From: Pseudomonas fluorescens Q2-87
GTDB taxonomy: Bacteria; Pseudomonadota; Gammaproteobacteria; Pseudomonadales; Pseudomonadaceae
NCBI RefSeq assembly: GCF_000281895.1
Contig: NZ_CM001558.1
Location: 3,724,556 to 3,788,555 of the forward strand
DNA: 64,000 nt
Direction: 5' to 3'
The position numbers were made by a program, and so were the translations under genes. Positions 35,216 through 42,616 of the stretch are shown one piece after another (the first letter of the stretch is position 1; the number at the start of each line of letters is the position of its first letter). Below the pieces are notes generated by a model. That model was given only the letters and a program-made list of their open reading frames with translations, did not search any database and had not been told where the DNA came from.

Positions 35216-35253
35216 AAAAAGCCCACCCGCACTTCAACTACGGGTGGGCTTTC
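35216..35253 (+). terminator. Intrinsic terminator, probably bidirectional
   Basis: A stem AAAGCCCACCCG with CGGGTGGGCTTT and an 11-base loop is flanked by an A-run on the left and TTTCTT on the right. It serves the DUF4142 gene and the convergent DMT transporter gene. Confidence 0.88.
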
Positions 35254-35268
35254 TTATGGATGCTTCGG

Positions 35269-36198
35269 TTAATTTCGACGCAATACCAGCCATTGTCCCC
35301 AGCGTTGGCGAAACCAGCCGTAGCCACTGACCAGCAAAATCCCGCCCAGAACCAACGCCGCCCCGACGATGAAGTTAGGTTCCAGTGGCTCATCCAATAG
35401 CCAGACACCGAAGCCGATGCCATACAGCGGCGTCATGAACGACAGTACGCCCAGTTGCGAAGCAAGATAGCGCCGCAGCAACGAGAACCAGATCAGGAAA
35501 CTGGCGAACGACACCAGCAGCACCTGGAACGCCAGGCTCGCCAGTAATTGCGGCGTGGGATTGATCGTCGTTTGGCCCACCGCCATCGACATCCCGATCA
35601 ACAGCACCCCAGCGCCCACCAATTGATACAACAGCGTCTGGCTGGCTGGCAGGTCGGTCAACCGCGAGCAACGGACCGTCACCGTGGTAGCGCCCCACAG
35701 CGCACCGGCCAGCAAGCCCATGCCGTCGCCGAGCAGTGAACTGCCGCTGCCCGCGCCCGAGGCGCCACTGAAGGCCACCACGATTCCACTGAATGCCACC
35801 GCGATGCCCAGCCATTGCGCCGGCTTGAGGCGTTCGCTGGGCAGTCTCCAGTGCAAGCCAAGGGCGGCGAACATCGGCGCGGTGTACAGGAAGATCACCA
35901 TGTGCGAAGCCGTCGTATGCCGCAGGCCTTCGCCCACCAGCACGAACTCCAGGGCAAACAGCAAGCCCACCAGCATGCCCGGACGCCAACTGCCATCGGC
36001 CATGGACAGGCGCTCACCGCGCACCAACACCAGCAACCAGACCAGCAGCGCAGCGATGGCGGAGCGCACACCCAGCTGAAGCATCGGCGCCATGTCGGCG
36101 GCGCTGGCCTTGATGGCGACTTGCTGGAAGCCCCAAATGGCGCAAAGGCCGGTCATCAAGGCGCAGACCTGGCCATCCAGGGCGCGGCGGGTGGTCAT
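35269..36198 (-). CDS. EamA/DMT-family transporter
   Basis: This 309-aa inner-membrane protein has ten predicted spans in two EamA repeats (for example GLCAIWGFQQVAIK and the second-half SFMTPLYGIGFGVWLLDEPLEPNFIVGAALVLGGI). DMT exporters of this type move amino acids or metabolites out of the cell. ATG 36198 has an AAAGGA site. The longer frame to 36315 is not family-like. It is divergent from an AraC-type regulator that may control it. Confidence 0.9.
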   Translation of the reverse strand: MTTRRALDGQVCALMTGLCAIWGFQQVAIKASAADMAPMLQLGVRSAIAALLVWLLVLVRGERLSMADGSWRPGMLVGLLFALEFVLVGEGLRHTTASHMVIFLYTAPMFAALGLHWRLPSERLKPAQWLGIAVAFSGIVVAFSGASGAGSGSSLLGDGMGLLAGALWGATTVTVRCSRLTDLPASQTLLYQLVGAGVLLIGMSMAVGQTTINPTPQLLASLAFQVLLVSFASFLIWFSLLRRYLASQLGVLSFMTPLYGIGFGVWLLDEPLEPNFIVGAALVLGGILLVSGYGWFRQRWGQWLVLRRN

Positions 36199-36307
36199 GG
36201 GAATAATCCTTTGTCTGGAATCGATGAAAGGATTGTCTGCCTGGCATCTTTGCTGGATATAGTGTTTATCCGACAAACCATCCCGGTATTCCGTCAGAGC
36301 CACCGCC

Positions 36308-37105
36308 ATGCACATTCCCGCGCAACATTTGCGGATCCCGCCGTTCGAAACGGCGCTGCCCGCACCGATCTATTTTCGCAGCGCCTGCATGCCGGCCCAT
36401 GCCACTTATCCACGGCACCGGCATGCCTGGGGCGAGTTCGTCTATTCGTACAGTGGGGTGATGGAGATCGAGACCGCGCACCACCATTATCTGGCGCCAC
36501 CGCAATACGGTATCTGGCTGCCGCCGGATCTGGAGCATGTCGGATTCAATCGGCACGAGGCCTGCCATTGTTCGTTGTACCTGGCGGCTGAACTGTGCGA
36601 CGCGTTGCCCGCTGCGCCTTGCGCGTTGACCCTAAGCCCGTTGATCCGCGCCCTTCTCGAAGAACTGCGCAGCGACCCGCCGAGCCAGCCGCAGACCGTT
36701 CAGCAGCAACGCCTGTTGCAGGTGCTGGTGGACAAGCTGGGCCAGGCGCCGCATGTCGGCAGCTACCTGCCCTCTTCCGATGACCCGCTTCTTGGCCCGG
36801 TGCTACGGGCATTGGAGGCCAACCCCGGCGATCTACGTTCGCTGCCGGAACTGGCCCGCGCCGCCAACACCACCGAACGCACCCTGATGCGCAGGGCCCA
36901 ACGGGACCTGGGCATGTCCTTGGTGGAATGGCGCCAGCGCCTGAAGGTCATCGAAGCCCTCGCCCTGCTTGAACGAGGCCAGACCGTGGAAACCATCGGC
37001 CTGGACCTGGGCTATAGCAGCGCCTCGGCGTTTATCAGCATGTTTCGCAAGATGATGGGGACCACGCCGGATGAGTATCGACGCAGGCATTTGACCCAGG
37101 CATGA
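36308..37105 (+). CDS. AraC-family transcriptional regulator
   Basis: This 265-aa protein has an N-terminal cupin sensor (HRHAWGEFVYSYSGVMEIE) and a C-terminal pair of HTH motifs (LPELARAANTTERTLMRRAQRDLGMSLVEWRQRLKVIEAL and GYSSASAFISMFRKMMGTTPDEYRR). Divergence from the DMT exporter, with a 109-bp shared gap, suggests it regulates that gene. Confidence 0.93.
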   Translation: MHIPAQHLRIPPFETALPAPIYFRSACMPAHATYPRHRHAWGEFVYSYSGVMEIETAHHHYLAPPQYGIWLPPDLEHVGFNRHEACHCSLYLAAELCDALPAAPCALTLSPLIRALLEELRSDPPSQPQTVQQQRLLQVLVDKLGQAPHVGSYLPSSDDPLLGPVLRALEANPGDLRSLPELARAANTTERTLMRRAQRDLGMSLVEWRQRLKVIEALALLERGQTVETIGLDLGYSSASAFISMFRKMMGTTPDEYRRRHLTQA

Positions 37106-37133
37106 CTGGCTGGCGATGGCGCTGCTGAAACCG

Positions 37134-37229
37134 CCTTCGCGAGCAAGCTCGCTCACACAGGGCTCCCAGGTATCGACAAAATCCATGGTTAACGCAATTC
37201 CACTGTGGGAGCGGGCTTGCTCGCGAAAG
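37134..37229. repeat. REP doublet overlapping the 3' end of the ArsR-type gene
   Basis: REP copies lie at about 37134-37159 (degenerate, GCTCGCTCACACAG) and 37204-37229. The second copy is inside the coding frame of the minus-strand regulator and encodes its last residues (AFASKPAPTVELR). Confidence 0.8.
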
Positions 37230-37944
37230 CGTCAGTGGGTTCGACATCCATTTGCGCACTCACCCCAAACCGCCCCGCCATCTCCCGACGGCCACTGGCC
37301 GTCAGCCCCAACGCCCGGCTATCCAGATCCTGGATCAACCACTTGCGCTTGATCGCCAGCTGCAACAACGCCGCCCCCAGCGCCCCGCCCAAGTGCGGGC
37401 GGCGCATGCTCCAATCCAGGCACGGGCAGGCGAACCGGCGCCGCTGAATGGCCAGGGCTTGCACATCGATGCCCAACCCCGCGAACAGCCCTTCGCCGGC
37501 TTCGCTCAGGCGATAGTCGGGGCCTTCCCCTTCCACCAGCCAGCCGGCCTCGATCATGTGATCATGCAACCGCACCGCCAGCGTGCCGGCCATGTGGTCG
37601 TAACAGGTGCGGGCAAATTGCAGGCGATCCGGCGTGCGTGGCGTGAAGGTCGGCGCGGCGTTCTGGCCGATCACCATCAGCGCTTCGAGGGCCTGGGCGA
37701 CGCGCGGGTCCGCCAGGCTGTAATAGCGATGCCGGCCCTGGATATGCAGGCGCACCAAGGCCAAGTCCTTGAGCTTGGCCAGGTGAGCGCTGGCGGTGGA
37801 AGCACTGACCTCGGCAATGCTCGCTAATTCGGTGCTGGTGCGGGCGTGGCCGTCCATCAATGCACAGAGCATTCGGGTGCGGGCCGGTTCAGCAATGGCG
37901 GCGGCTACCTGGGACACGCCCACATCATGATGTTCTGCGTTCAT
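37189..37944 (-). CDS. ArsR-family winged-helix regulator
   Basis: This 251-aa regulator has an N-terminal ArsR HTH (AAAIAEPARTRMLCALMDGHARTSTELASIAEVSASTASAHLAKLKDLALV) followed by a C-terminal domain with CPCLDW that resembles larger ArsR-like regulators. ATG 37944 has a GGAG site. A GTG at 37956 is in frame but less likely. The last residues, DAFASKPAPTVELR, are translated REP DNA, so the original stop was probably lost to a REP insertion. It is divergent from the P450 gene. Confidence 0.88.
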   Translation of the reverse strand: MNAEHHDVGVSQVAAAIAEPARTRMLCALMDGHARTSTELASIAEVSASTASAHLAKLKDLALVRLHIQGRHRYYSLADPRVAQALEALMVIGQNAAPTFTPRTPDRLQFARTCYDHMAGTLAVRLHDHMIEAGWLVEGEGPDYRLSEAGEGLFAGLGIDVQALAIQRRRFACPCLDWSMRRPHLGGALGAALLQLAIKRKWLIQDLDSRALGLTASGRREMAGRFGVSAQMDVEPTDAFASKPAPTVELR

Positions 37945-38026
37945 ATTTCGCTCCACGACGAATCAAGCCATGCATCGACTGGAGATAGTAGCAACACTTT
38001 CTCCCTGACGAACAAGGCAGCGCTTC

Positions 38027-39148
38027 ATGGACCCGATCATCGCCGCAACCCACCCCGATCCCTACCCTTACTACGCAAGCCTGCGGGCCAAGGGCGGGCT
38101 GACCTTCGACCGGCCATCGAACCTGTGGATCGCCAGCAGCGCCGAGGCGGTATGCGCGGTGCTGCGTCACCCCGATTGCCAGGTGCGCCCCGCCGATGAG
38201 CCGGTGCCAAAGGCGATTGCCGAGGGGCCTGCCGGCCGGGTGTTCGGGCAGTTGATGCGAATGAACGAAGGAGAACGGCATCGCTGCCCACGTGCGGCGA
38301 TTGCGCCGGGGTTGCAGGACGTTGATCCACAGCGCATTGAGGATCTGGTCAGGGCACGTTTCCTCAGGGAAGGCGCCGAAGGCCTGCGCCAGGCCCAATT
38401 CATCGGACCGGTCAGCGTGATAGCGGCGTTGCTGGGTTTCAATCCGGCGGACAGTCGGCTGGTCAGCGAACTGACGACCGATTTCGTCGCCTGCCTGTCG
38501 CCCCTGAGCGATGCAACGCAACTGGCGGCCGCCCACCGGGCCAGCGAGCAACTGGCAAGGTTGTTTAACGAACGGACCGAGGCGCGAGACAACCCATTGT
38601 TGATGGGCATTGGCCAGGGCTTCGAGGGCGCCGATCCGGATAATCGGGTCGCCAACCTGATCGGCCTGCTCTCGCAAACCTTTGACGCCACGGCAGGCCT
38701 GATCGGCAATGCGCTGCTGGCGCTGATACGCAATCCGGAGTTGCATCAAACACTCAAGGACGATGCCACACAGATCAGCCCGTTGCTGGCCGAAATCCAG
38801 CGCTTCGACCCGCCCGTGCAAAACACCCGCCGCTTCGTCGCCGCACCTTGCCAGATTCTCGGCACCGCGCTGGAACCCGCCGCGACGATCCTGGTGCTGC
38901 TGGCCTCGGCCAACCGCGATCCCCAGCTCAATCCGCAGCCGGATGCCCTGCTGCTGGAGCGCGCGAACCGCCGCAGTTTCAGCTTCGGTACCGGCCGCCA
39001 CGAATGCCCGGGGCAAACTCTGGCGCTGGAGATCGCCCGCGCCACGCTGGGTACGATACTTGCGCGAGAACTGTCGCTGGACCGATTGGCCTGGCGCTAC
39101 CGCCCCTCTCTCAACGGACGCATCCCGCAGTTCAGCGACCGGCCCTGA
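38027..39148 (+). CDS. Cytochrome P450
   Basis: This 373-aa P450 has the heme-thiolate motif FSFGTGRHECPGQ with Cys at about residue 327, an ExxR motif in AEIQRFDPPVQNTRR, and an I-helix LLSQTFDATAGLIGNAL in which the usual acid-threonine pair is changed to D-A-T-A. It is somewhat shorter than the usual 400 residues. No ferredoxin or reductase gene adjoins it, so it must use shared electron donors. The substrate is unknown. It is divergent from an ArsR-type regulator, which is a candidate controller. Confidence 0.92.
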   Translation: MDPIIAATHPDPYPYYASLRAKGGLTFDRPSNLWIASSAEAVCAVLRHPDCQVRPADEPVPKAIAEGPAGRVFGQLMRMNEGERHRCPRAAIAPGLQDVDPQRIEDLVRARFLREGAEGLRQAQFIGPVSVIAALLGFNPADSRLVSELTTDFVACLSPLSDATQLAAAHRASEQLARLFNERTEARDNPLLMGIGQGFEGADPDNRVANLIGLLSQTFDATAGLIGNALLALIRNPELHQTLKDDATQISPLLAEIQRFDPPVQNTRRFVAAPCQILGTALEPAATILVLLASANRDPQLNPQPDALLLERANRRSFSFGTGRHECPGQTLALEIARATLGTILARELSLDRLAWRYRPSLNGRIPQFSDRP

Positions 39149-39160
39149 GCGAAGCGCCCA

Positions 39161-39502
39161 TCAATCGTCTCGGGTCAGTACTTCCAACAGCTCTATTTCG
39201 AAGATGAGGTTGGCGTTGGGCTTGATGTGCGCGCCCATGGACCGCTCACCGTAGGCAAGATGGGCCGGCACCAGCAGCTTGCGCTTGCCGCCGACTTTCA
39301 TGCCCATGAGGCCAAGGTCCCAACCCTTGATAACGCGTCCGGTACCGATGACGCACTGGAAGGGTTTGCCGCGACTGTAGGACGAATCGAATTCGGTGCC
39401 GTCCTCCAGCGTGCCGCGATATTGAGTGGTAATCAGCGCACCTTTGACTACGCTTTTACCGTCGCCCTGTTCCAGGTCGATGATTTGCAGTTCTTCGTTC
39501 AT
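39161..39502 (-). CDS. FKBP-type peptidyl-prolyl isomerase
   Basis: This 113-aa cytoplasmic protein is a single FKBP domain (YRGTLEDGTEFDSSYSRGKPFQCVIGTGRVIKGWDLGLMGMKVGGKRKLLVPAHLAYG, then LIFEIELLEV). It speeds cis/trans isomerisation at proline and may act as a chaperone. ATG 39502 is preferred, since the frame to 39613 adds non-conserved sequence. Confidence 0.94.
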   Translation of the reverse strand: MNEELQIIDLEQGDGKSVVKGALITTQYRGTLEDGTEFDSSYSRGKPFQCVIGTGRVIKGWDLGLMGMKVGGKRKLLVPAHLAYGERSMGAHIKPNANLIFEIELLEVLTRDD

Positions 39503-39651
39503 GGGGCGTTCCCGAGTGATCCAAGGCGCGGGTTTTCGCAGAATTGCGGGCATCTGGCAATCTTTTGTGGCAAGGGAGCTCCTGAGGGAACCGCAGCGGC
39601 CACTTCGGTTCACATGGGTATCGTCCCTGCATTTCAGATAAGGATTTTCTG

Positions 39652-40713
39652 ATGATCGACTCTCGCCCCCTCCACAGCTTCATTCCTCCCTACATCCTCA
39701 ACCGCATCATCGCCCACGGCTCCGAACAGCAACGTTCCAGTGCCCTCGGCACGCTGACCCACGTGCGCAGCCTGCGGCACAATCCCGGCCCACCCGGCAA
39801 TCTTCCCGCCGCCGCGAAACTGCCCAAGCGCGACAAGGCCGGTCATCCGCAGCGCGCCGTGCATGACGCCCAAAACACCATGGAACTGCCCGGCCAACCG
39901 ATACGCCTGGAAGGCCAGGCAGCCAGCGGCGACCCGGCCGTGGACGAGGCCTATGATGCCCTCGGAGCCACTTACGACTTTTTCTGGAAAGTGCTGGGCC
40001 GCGACTCCATCGACAACAAAGGCTTTGCCCTGGTGGGCAGCGTGCATTACGGCCAGGGCTACGAAAACGCCTTCTGGAATGGCGCGCAGATGGTGTTCGG
40101 CGATGGCGACGGTGAAATTTTCCAGCGCTTCACCCGATCCCTGGACGTCGTGGCCCATGAGCTGGCCCATGGGGTCACTGAAAGCGAAGCCGGGTTGATC
40201 TACGCCAATCAGTCCGGTGCGTTGAACGAGTCCATCTCCGATGTGTTCGGCTCGCTGGTCAAGCAGTTCGTGCTCGAACAGACCGCCGACCAGGCGGACT
40301 GGTTGATCGGCGCCGACCTGCTCACCGACAAGATCAACGGCGATGGCCTGCGCAGCATGTCCAACCCCGGCACCGCCTATGACGACCCGCTGCTGGGCAA
40401 AGACCCACAACCGGCGCACATGCGCGAGTTCGTCATCACCCGTGAGGACAACGGCGGCGTGCACATCAACTCGGGGATTCCCAATCGCGCCTTTTATCTG
40501 ACGGCGACCACGCTGGGCGGATTCGCCTGGGAAAAGGCCGGGCGGATCTGGTATGAAACCTTGTGCGACAGAAGACTGGCCAACGACGCGTCCTTCAGCG
40601 CCTTCGCCCGCTTGACCGTCGAGCACGCCCGCCAGCGATTCGGTACGCGGGAAGTGCAGGCGGTGCAGAACGGCTGGCTGCAGGTCGGCGTCGACCTGAC
40701 ACAGGAGAGCTGA
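39652..40713 (+). CDS. Protealysin-like M4 metalloprotease
   Basis: This 353-aa thermolysin-family enzyme has no signal peptide. A short propeptide contains the PPY motif (SFIPPYILNRI), and the zinc site HELAH is at about 169-173 with the third ligand in NESISDVFG. This short, signal-less layout is that of protealysin rather than thermolysin or elastase. The catalytic His region near the C-terminus lies in GGVHINSGIPNRAFYL. ATG 39652 has an AAGGA site. It is followed, with a 1-base overlap, by an emfourin-like inhibitor gene. Confidence 0.92.
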   Translation: MIDSRPLHSFIPPYILNRIIAHGSEQQRSSALGTLTHVRSLRHNPGPPGNLPAAAKLPKRDKAGHPQRAVHDAQNTMELPGQPIRLEGQAASGDPAVDEAYDALGATYDFFWKVLGRDSIDNKGFALVGSVHYGQGYENAFWNGAQMVFGDGDGEIFQRFTRSLDVVAHELAHGVTESEAGLIYANQSGALNESISDVFGSLVKQFVLEQTADQADWLIGADLLTDKINGDGLRSMSNPGTAYDDPLLGKDPQPAHMREFVITREDNGGVHINSGIPNRAFYLTATTLGGFAWEKAGRIWYETLCDRRLANDASFSAFARLTVEHARQRFGTREVQAVQNGWLQVGVDLTQES

Positions 40714-41036
40714 TGAAAAACCTTCCAGACCTCGACGACAACGCTGTGGTACGGCTGTCACGCCAAGGTGGCGTGGCGGCCATCCATGCACTGACCCGCC
40801 CACGGGAAATCGAATTCGCCCAATGCGACCTCGACCAGCGCACCCGCATCTGTTCGGTGCTGGAAGGTTGTCTGCCGTTGACCTCGTCCACACCCGGGCG
40901 AGGCGACCAGCGCTTCTTCCAGATCGAAGTGCGTTACCGCGCCAACGACCAGGATGACGAAATGGTGATGCAGGTGCCTGAGGACCAGGCACCCGGCGAA
41001 CTGGTGCACTTGTGGGACAAGGGCGAAGTGCTCTGA
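40713..41036 (+). CDS. Emfourin-like inhibitor of the adjacent M4 protease
   Basis: This 107-aa protein has the emfourin pattern of an N-terminal VVRLSRQGGVAAI strand and a C-terminal beta-rich half (FFQIEVRYRANDQDDEMVMQVPEDQ). Emfourins are small cytoplasmic inhibitors of protealysin-like proteases and are encoded directly after them. The start codon overlaps the protease stop (TGATG), so the two are made together. The inhibitor call rests on that gene order and on the weak motif. Confidence 0.8.
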   Translation: MKNLPDLDDNAVVRLSRQGGVAAIHALTRPREIEFAQCDLDQRTRICSVLEGCLPLTSSTPGRGDQRFFQIEVRYRANDQDDEMVMQVPEDQAPGELVHLWDKGEVL

Positions 41037-41037
41037 G

Positions 41038-41346
41038 CTAGCGCGTGGCCGGCACGATCTTGACGATTGCGCCGGACACGGTTTCGATCAGCAGATACTT
41101 ATCATCGATATGCACCCATTGCTGCTCTTCTGTCGGCTGCTCGAGCTTTTTCTGTTTCCAGTCTTTCATGGCTTTGTCCGCACGCTGGTAGTCGGCCGGT
41201 ACCCGGTCGTTCTCTACCAGCCGGCGGCCATTGCTCGGCGAATGCTCAAGAGCGTCTCCTGTCTTCTCGACCGCTTGCGCAACAGGCCCAAGGGCTCCGA
41301 GGCCGGCAATCAGGACCAGGCTGGCGATCAGGGTTGGTTTGCGCAT
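41038..41346 (-). CDS. RcnB-like periplasmic protein
   Basis: This 102-aa protein has a signal peptide (LIASLVLIAGLGALGPVAQA) and an RcnB-family domain (VPADYQRADKAMKDWKQKKLEQPTEEQQWVHIDDKYLLIETVSGAIVKIV). RcnB proteins help nickel/cobalt balance in E. coli, but many relatives are uncharacterised. It is convergent with the emfourin gene, one base apart. Confidence 0.85.
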   Translation of the reverse strand: MRKPTLIASLVLIAGLGALGPVAQAVEKTGDALEHSPSNGRRLVENDRVPADYQRADKAMKDWKQKKLEQPTEEQQWVHIDDKYLLIETVSGAIVKIVPATR

Positions 41347-41512
41347 AGAAAAAACTCCAGTTATACGAAGGACTGAATCTGGGACTTCGCGGGCGGCGAA
41401 TCATTCCTTTTAATGTAGCGCCTTGAAGCTGGGAGAAGCGCCACCACGGGTTATGCCTGGCATGGCATAGTGGCGAGCCTTTGGACTACAACCTGCGCCG
41501 GACGGACCCACC

Positions 41513-42610
41513 ATGAGCACCACCGCATCACCAGCCCTCAAGGAAATCTTCAACAGCGCCCGCCTGGAACACATCGCCAGCGAAATGCGCGCGGTGTATC
41601 CGGACTTCGATGCCAAGGGGTTCTTGCACATGGCCAATGACGGACTGGCCGGGTTGTCAGTGATGCAGCGCATGGCCCGGGTCAGCGAATGCTTGCATGC
41701 GGTGTTGCCCCTCAGCTTTGAGGCATCGCTGGACGTGCTGCGCGAGGTCGCACCGCGCCTGAACAGCGCTTTTGTCAGCATGTTTTTACCCCACTATGTG
41801 GCGTCTTACGGTCGGCACGCCTTCGACCCGTCCCTGGACGCGCTCAAGTACTTCACCCGGTTCGGCTCCTCGGAGTTTGCGGTGCGGCATTTCTTGCGCG
41901 ACGACCTGGAGCGCACCCTCAAGGTCATGCATGAATGGGCCCTGGATGCCAACGAGCACGTGCGCCGACTGGCCAGCGAAGGCAGCCGGCCACGCTTGCC
42001 ATGGTCGTTTCACCTTGAGCCGATCCAGGCCAACCCCGGACTTGCCGCCGGGATCCTCGACGCACTCAAGGCCGACAGCAGCCTTTACGTGCGCAAGTCA
42101 GTGGCCAACCACCTCAATGACGTGACCAAGGCACATCCGGATTGGGTGTTGGACCGGATCGAGGGCTGGCCGCTCGACAATAGCCACACCCGATGGATTG
42201 CCCGACACGCGCTGCGCAGCCTGATCAAACAAGGGAATGCCAGGGCGCTGGCTGTCATCGGAGTGGGCGGCAAGGCACACGTCCATATCCTGGATTTGCA
42301 AGTGAGCCCTGCAGTGATTCGCCTGGGAGACCAGATCACCCTGTCGTTCAAGGTGCAATCAACCCTCGGACAGGAGCAGCGCTTGGTGATCGATTACGCC
42401 ATCGACTACGTGAAGGCTTCCGGCGGCACCTCAGCCAAAGTCTTCAAGCTCAAGACCTTCGACCTGCCCGCCCAGGGCTGCATCAGCCTCAGCCGCTCCC
42501 AATCCATCCGCGAGTTGACCACCCGCCGGCACTACGCCGGCCGGCACGCGGTGCACCTGCTGGTCAACGGCGAGCGATTGGGCAGCACGGCATTCGACAT
42601 TCTTTCCTGA
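41513..42610 (+). CDS. alkC: AlkC-type DNA alkylation repair glycosylase with Ig-like C-terminal domain
   Basis: This 365-aa protein has helical HEAT-like repeats over residues 1 to about 255 (VSECLHAVLPLSFEASLDVL; RHFLRDDLERTLKVMHEWALDANEHVRRLASEGSRPRLPW). A beta-sandwich-like tail follows (VSPAVIRLGDQITLSFKVQST through HAVHLLVNGERLGSTAFDI). AlkC/AlkD enzymes excise N3- and N7-alkylated purines without base flipping, and the added Ig-like domain marks one AlkC class known in Pseudomonas. The ribosome site is weak. It is convergent with the MHYT-GGDEF-EAL gene. Confidence 0.82.
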   Translation: MSTTASPALKEIFNSARLEHIASEMRAVYPDFDAKGFLHMANDGLAGLSVMQRMARVSECLHAVLPLSFEASLDVLREVAPRLNSAFVSMFLPHYVASYGRHAFDPSLDALKYFTRFGSSEFAVRHFLRDDLERTLKVMHEWALDANEHVRRLASEGSRPRLPWSFHLEPIQANPGLAAGILDALKADSSLYVRKSVANHLNDVTKAHPDWVLDRIEGWPLDNSHTRWIARHALRSLIKQGNARALAVIGVGGKAHVHILDLQVSPAVIRLGDQITLSFKVQSTLGQEQRLVIDYAIDYVKASGGTSAKVFKLKTFDLPAQGCISLSRSQSIRELTTRRHYAGRHAVHLLVNGERLGSTAFDILS

Positions 42611-42616
42611 GGCGTA

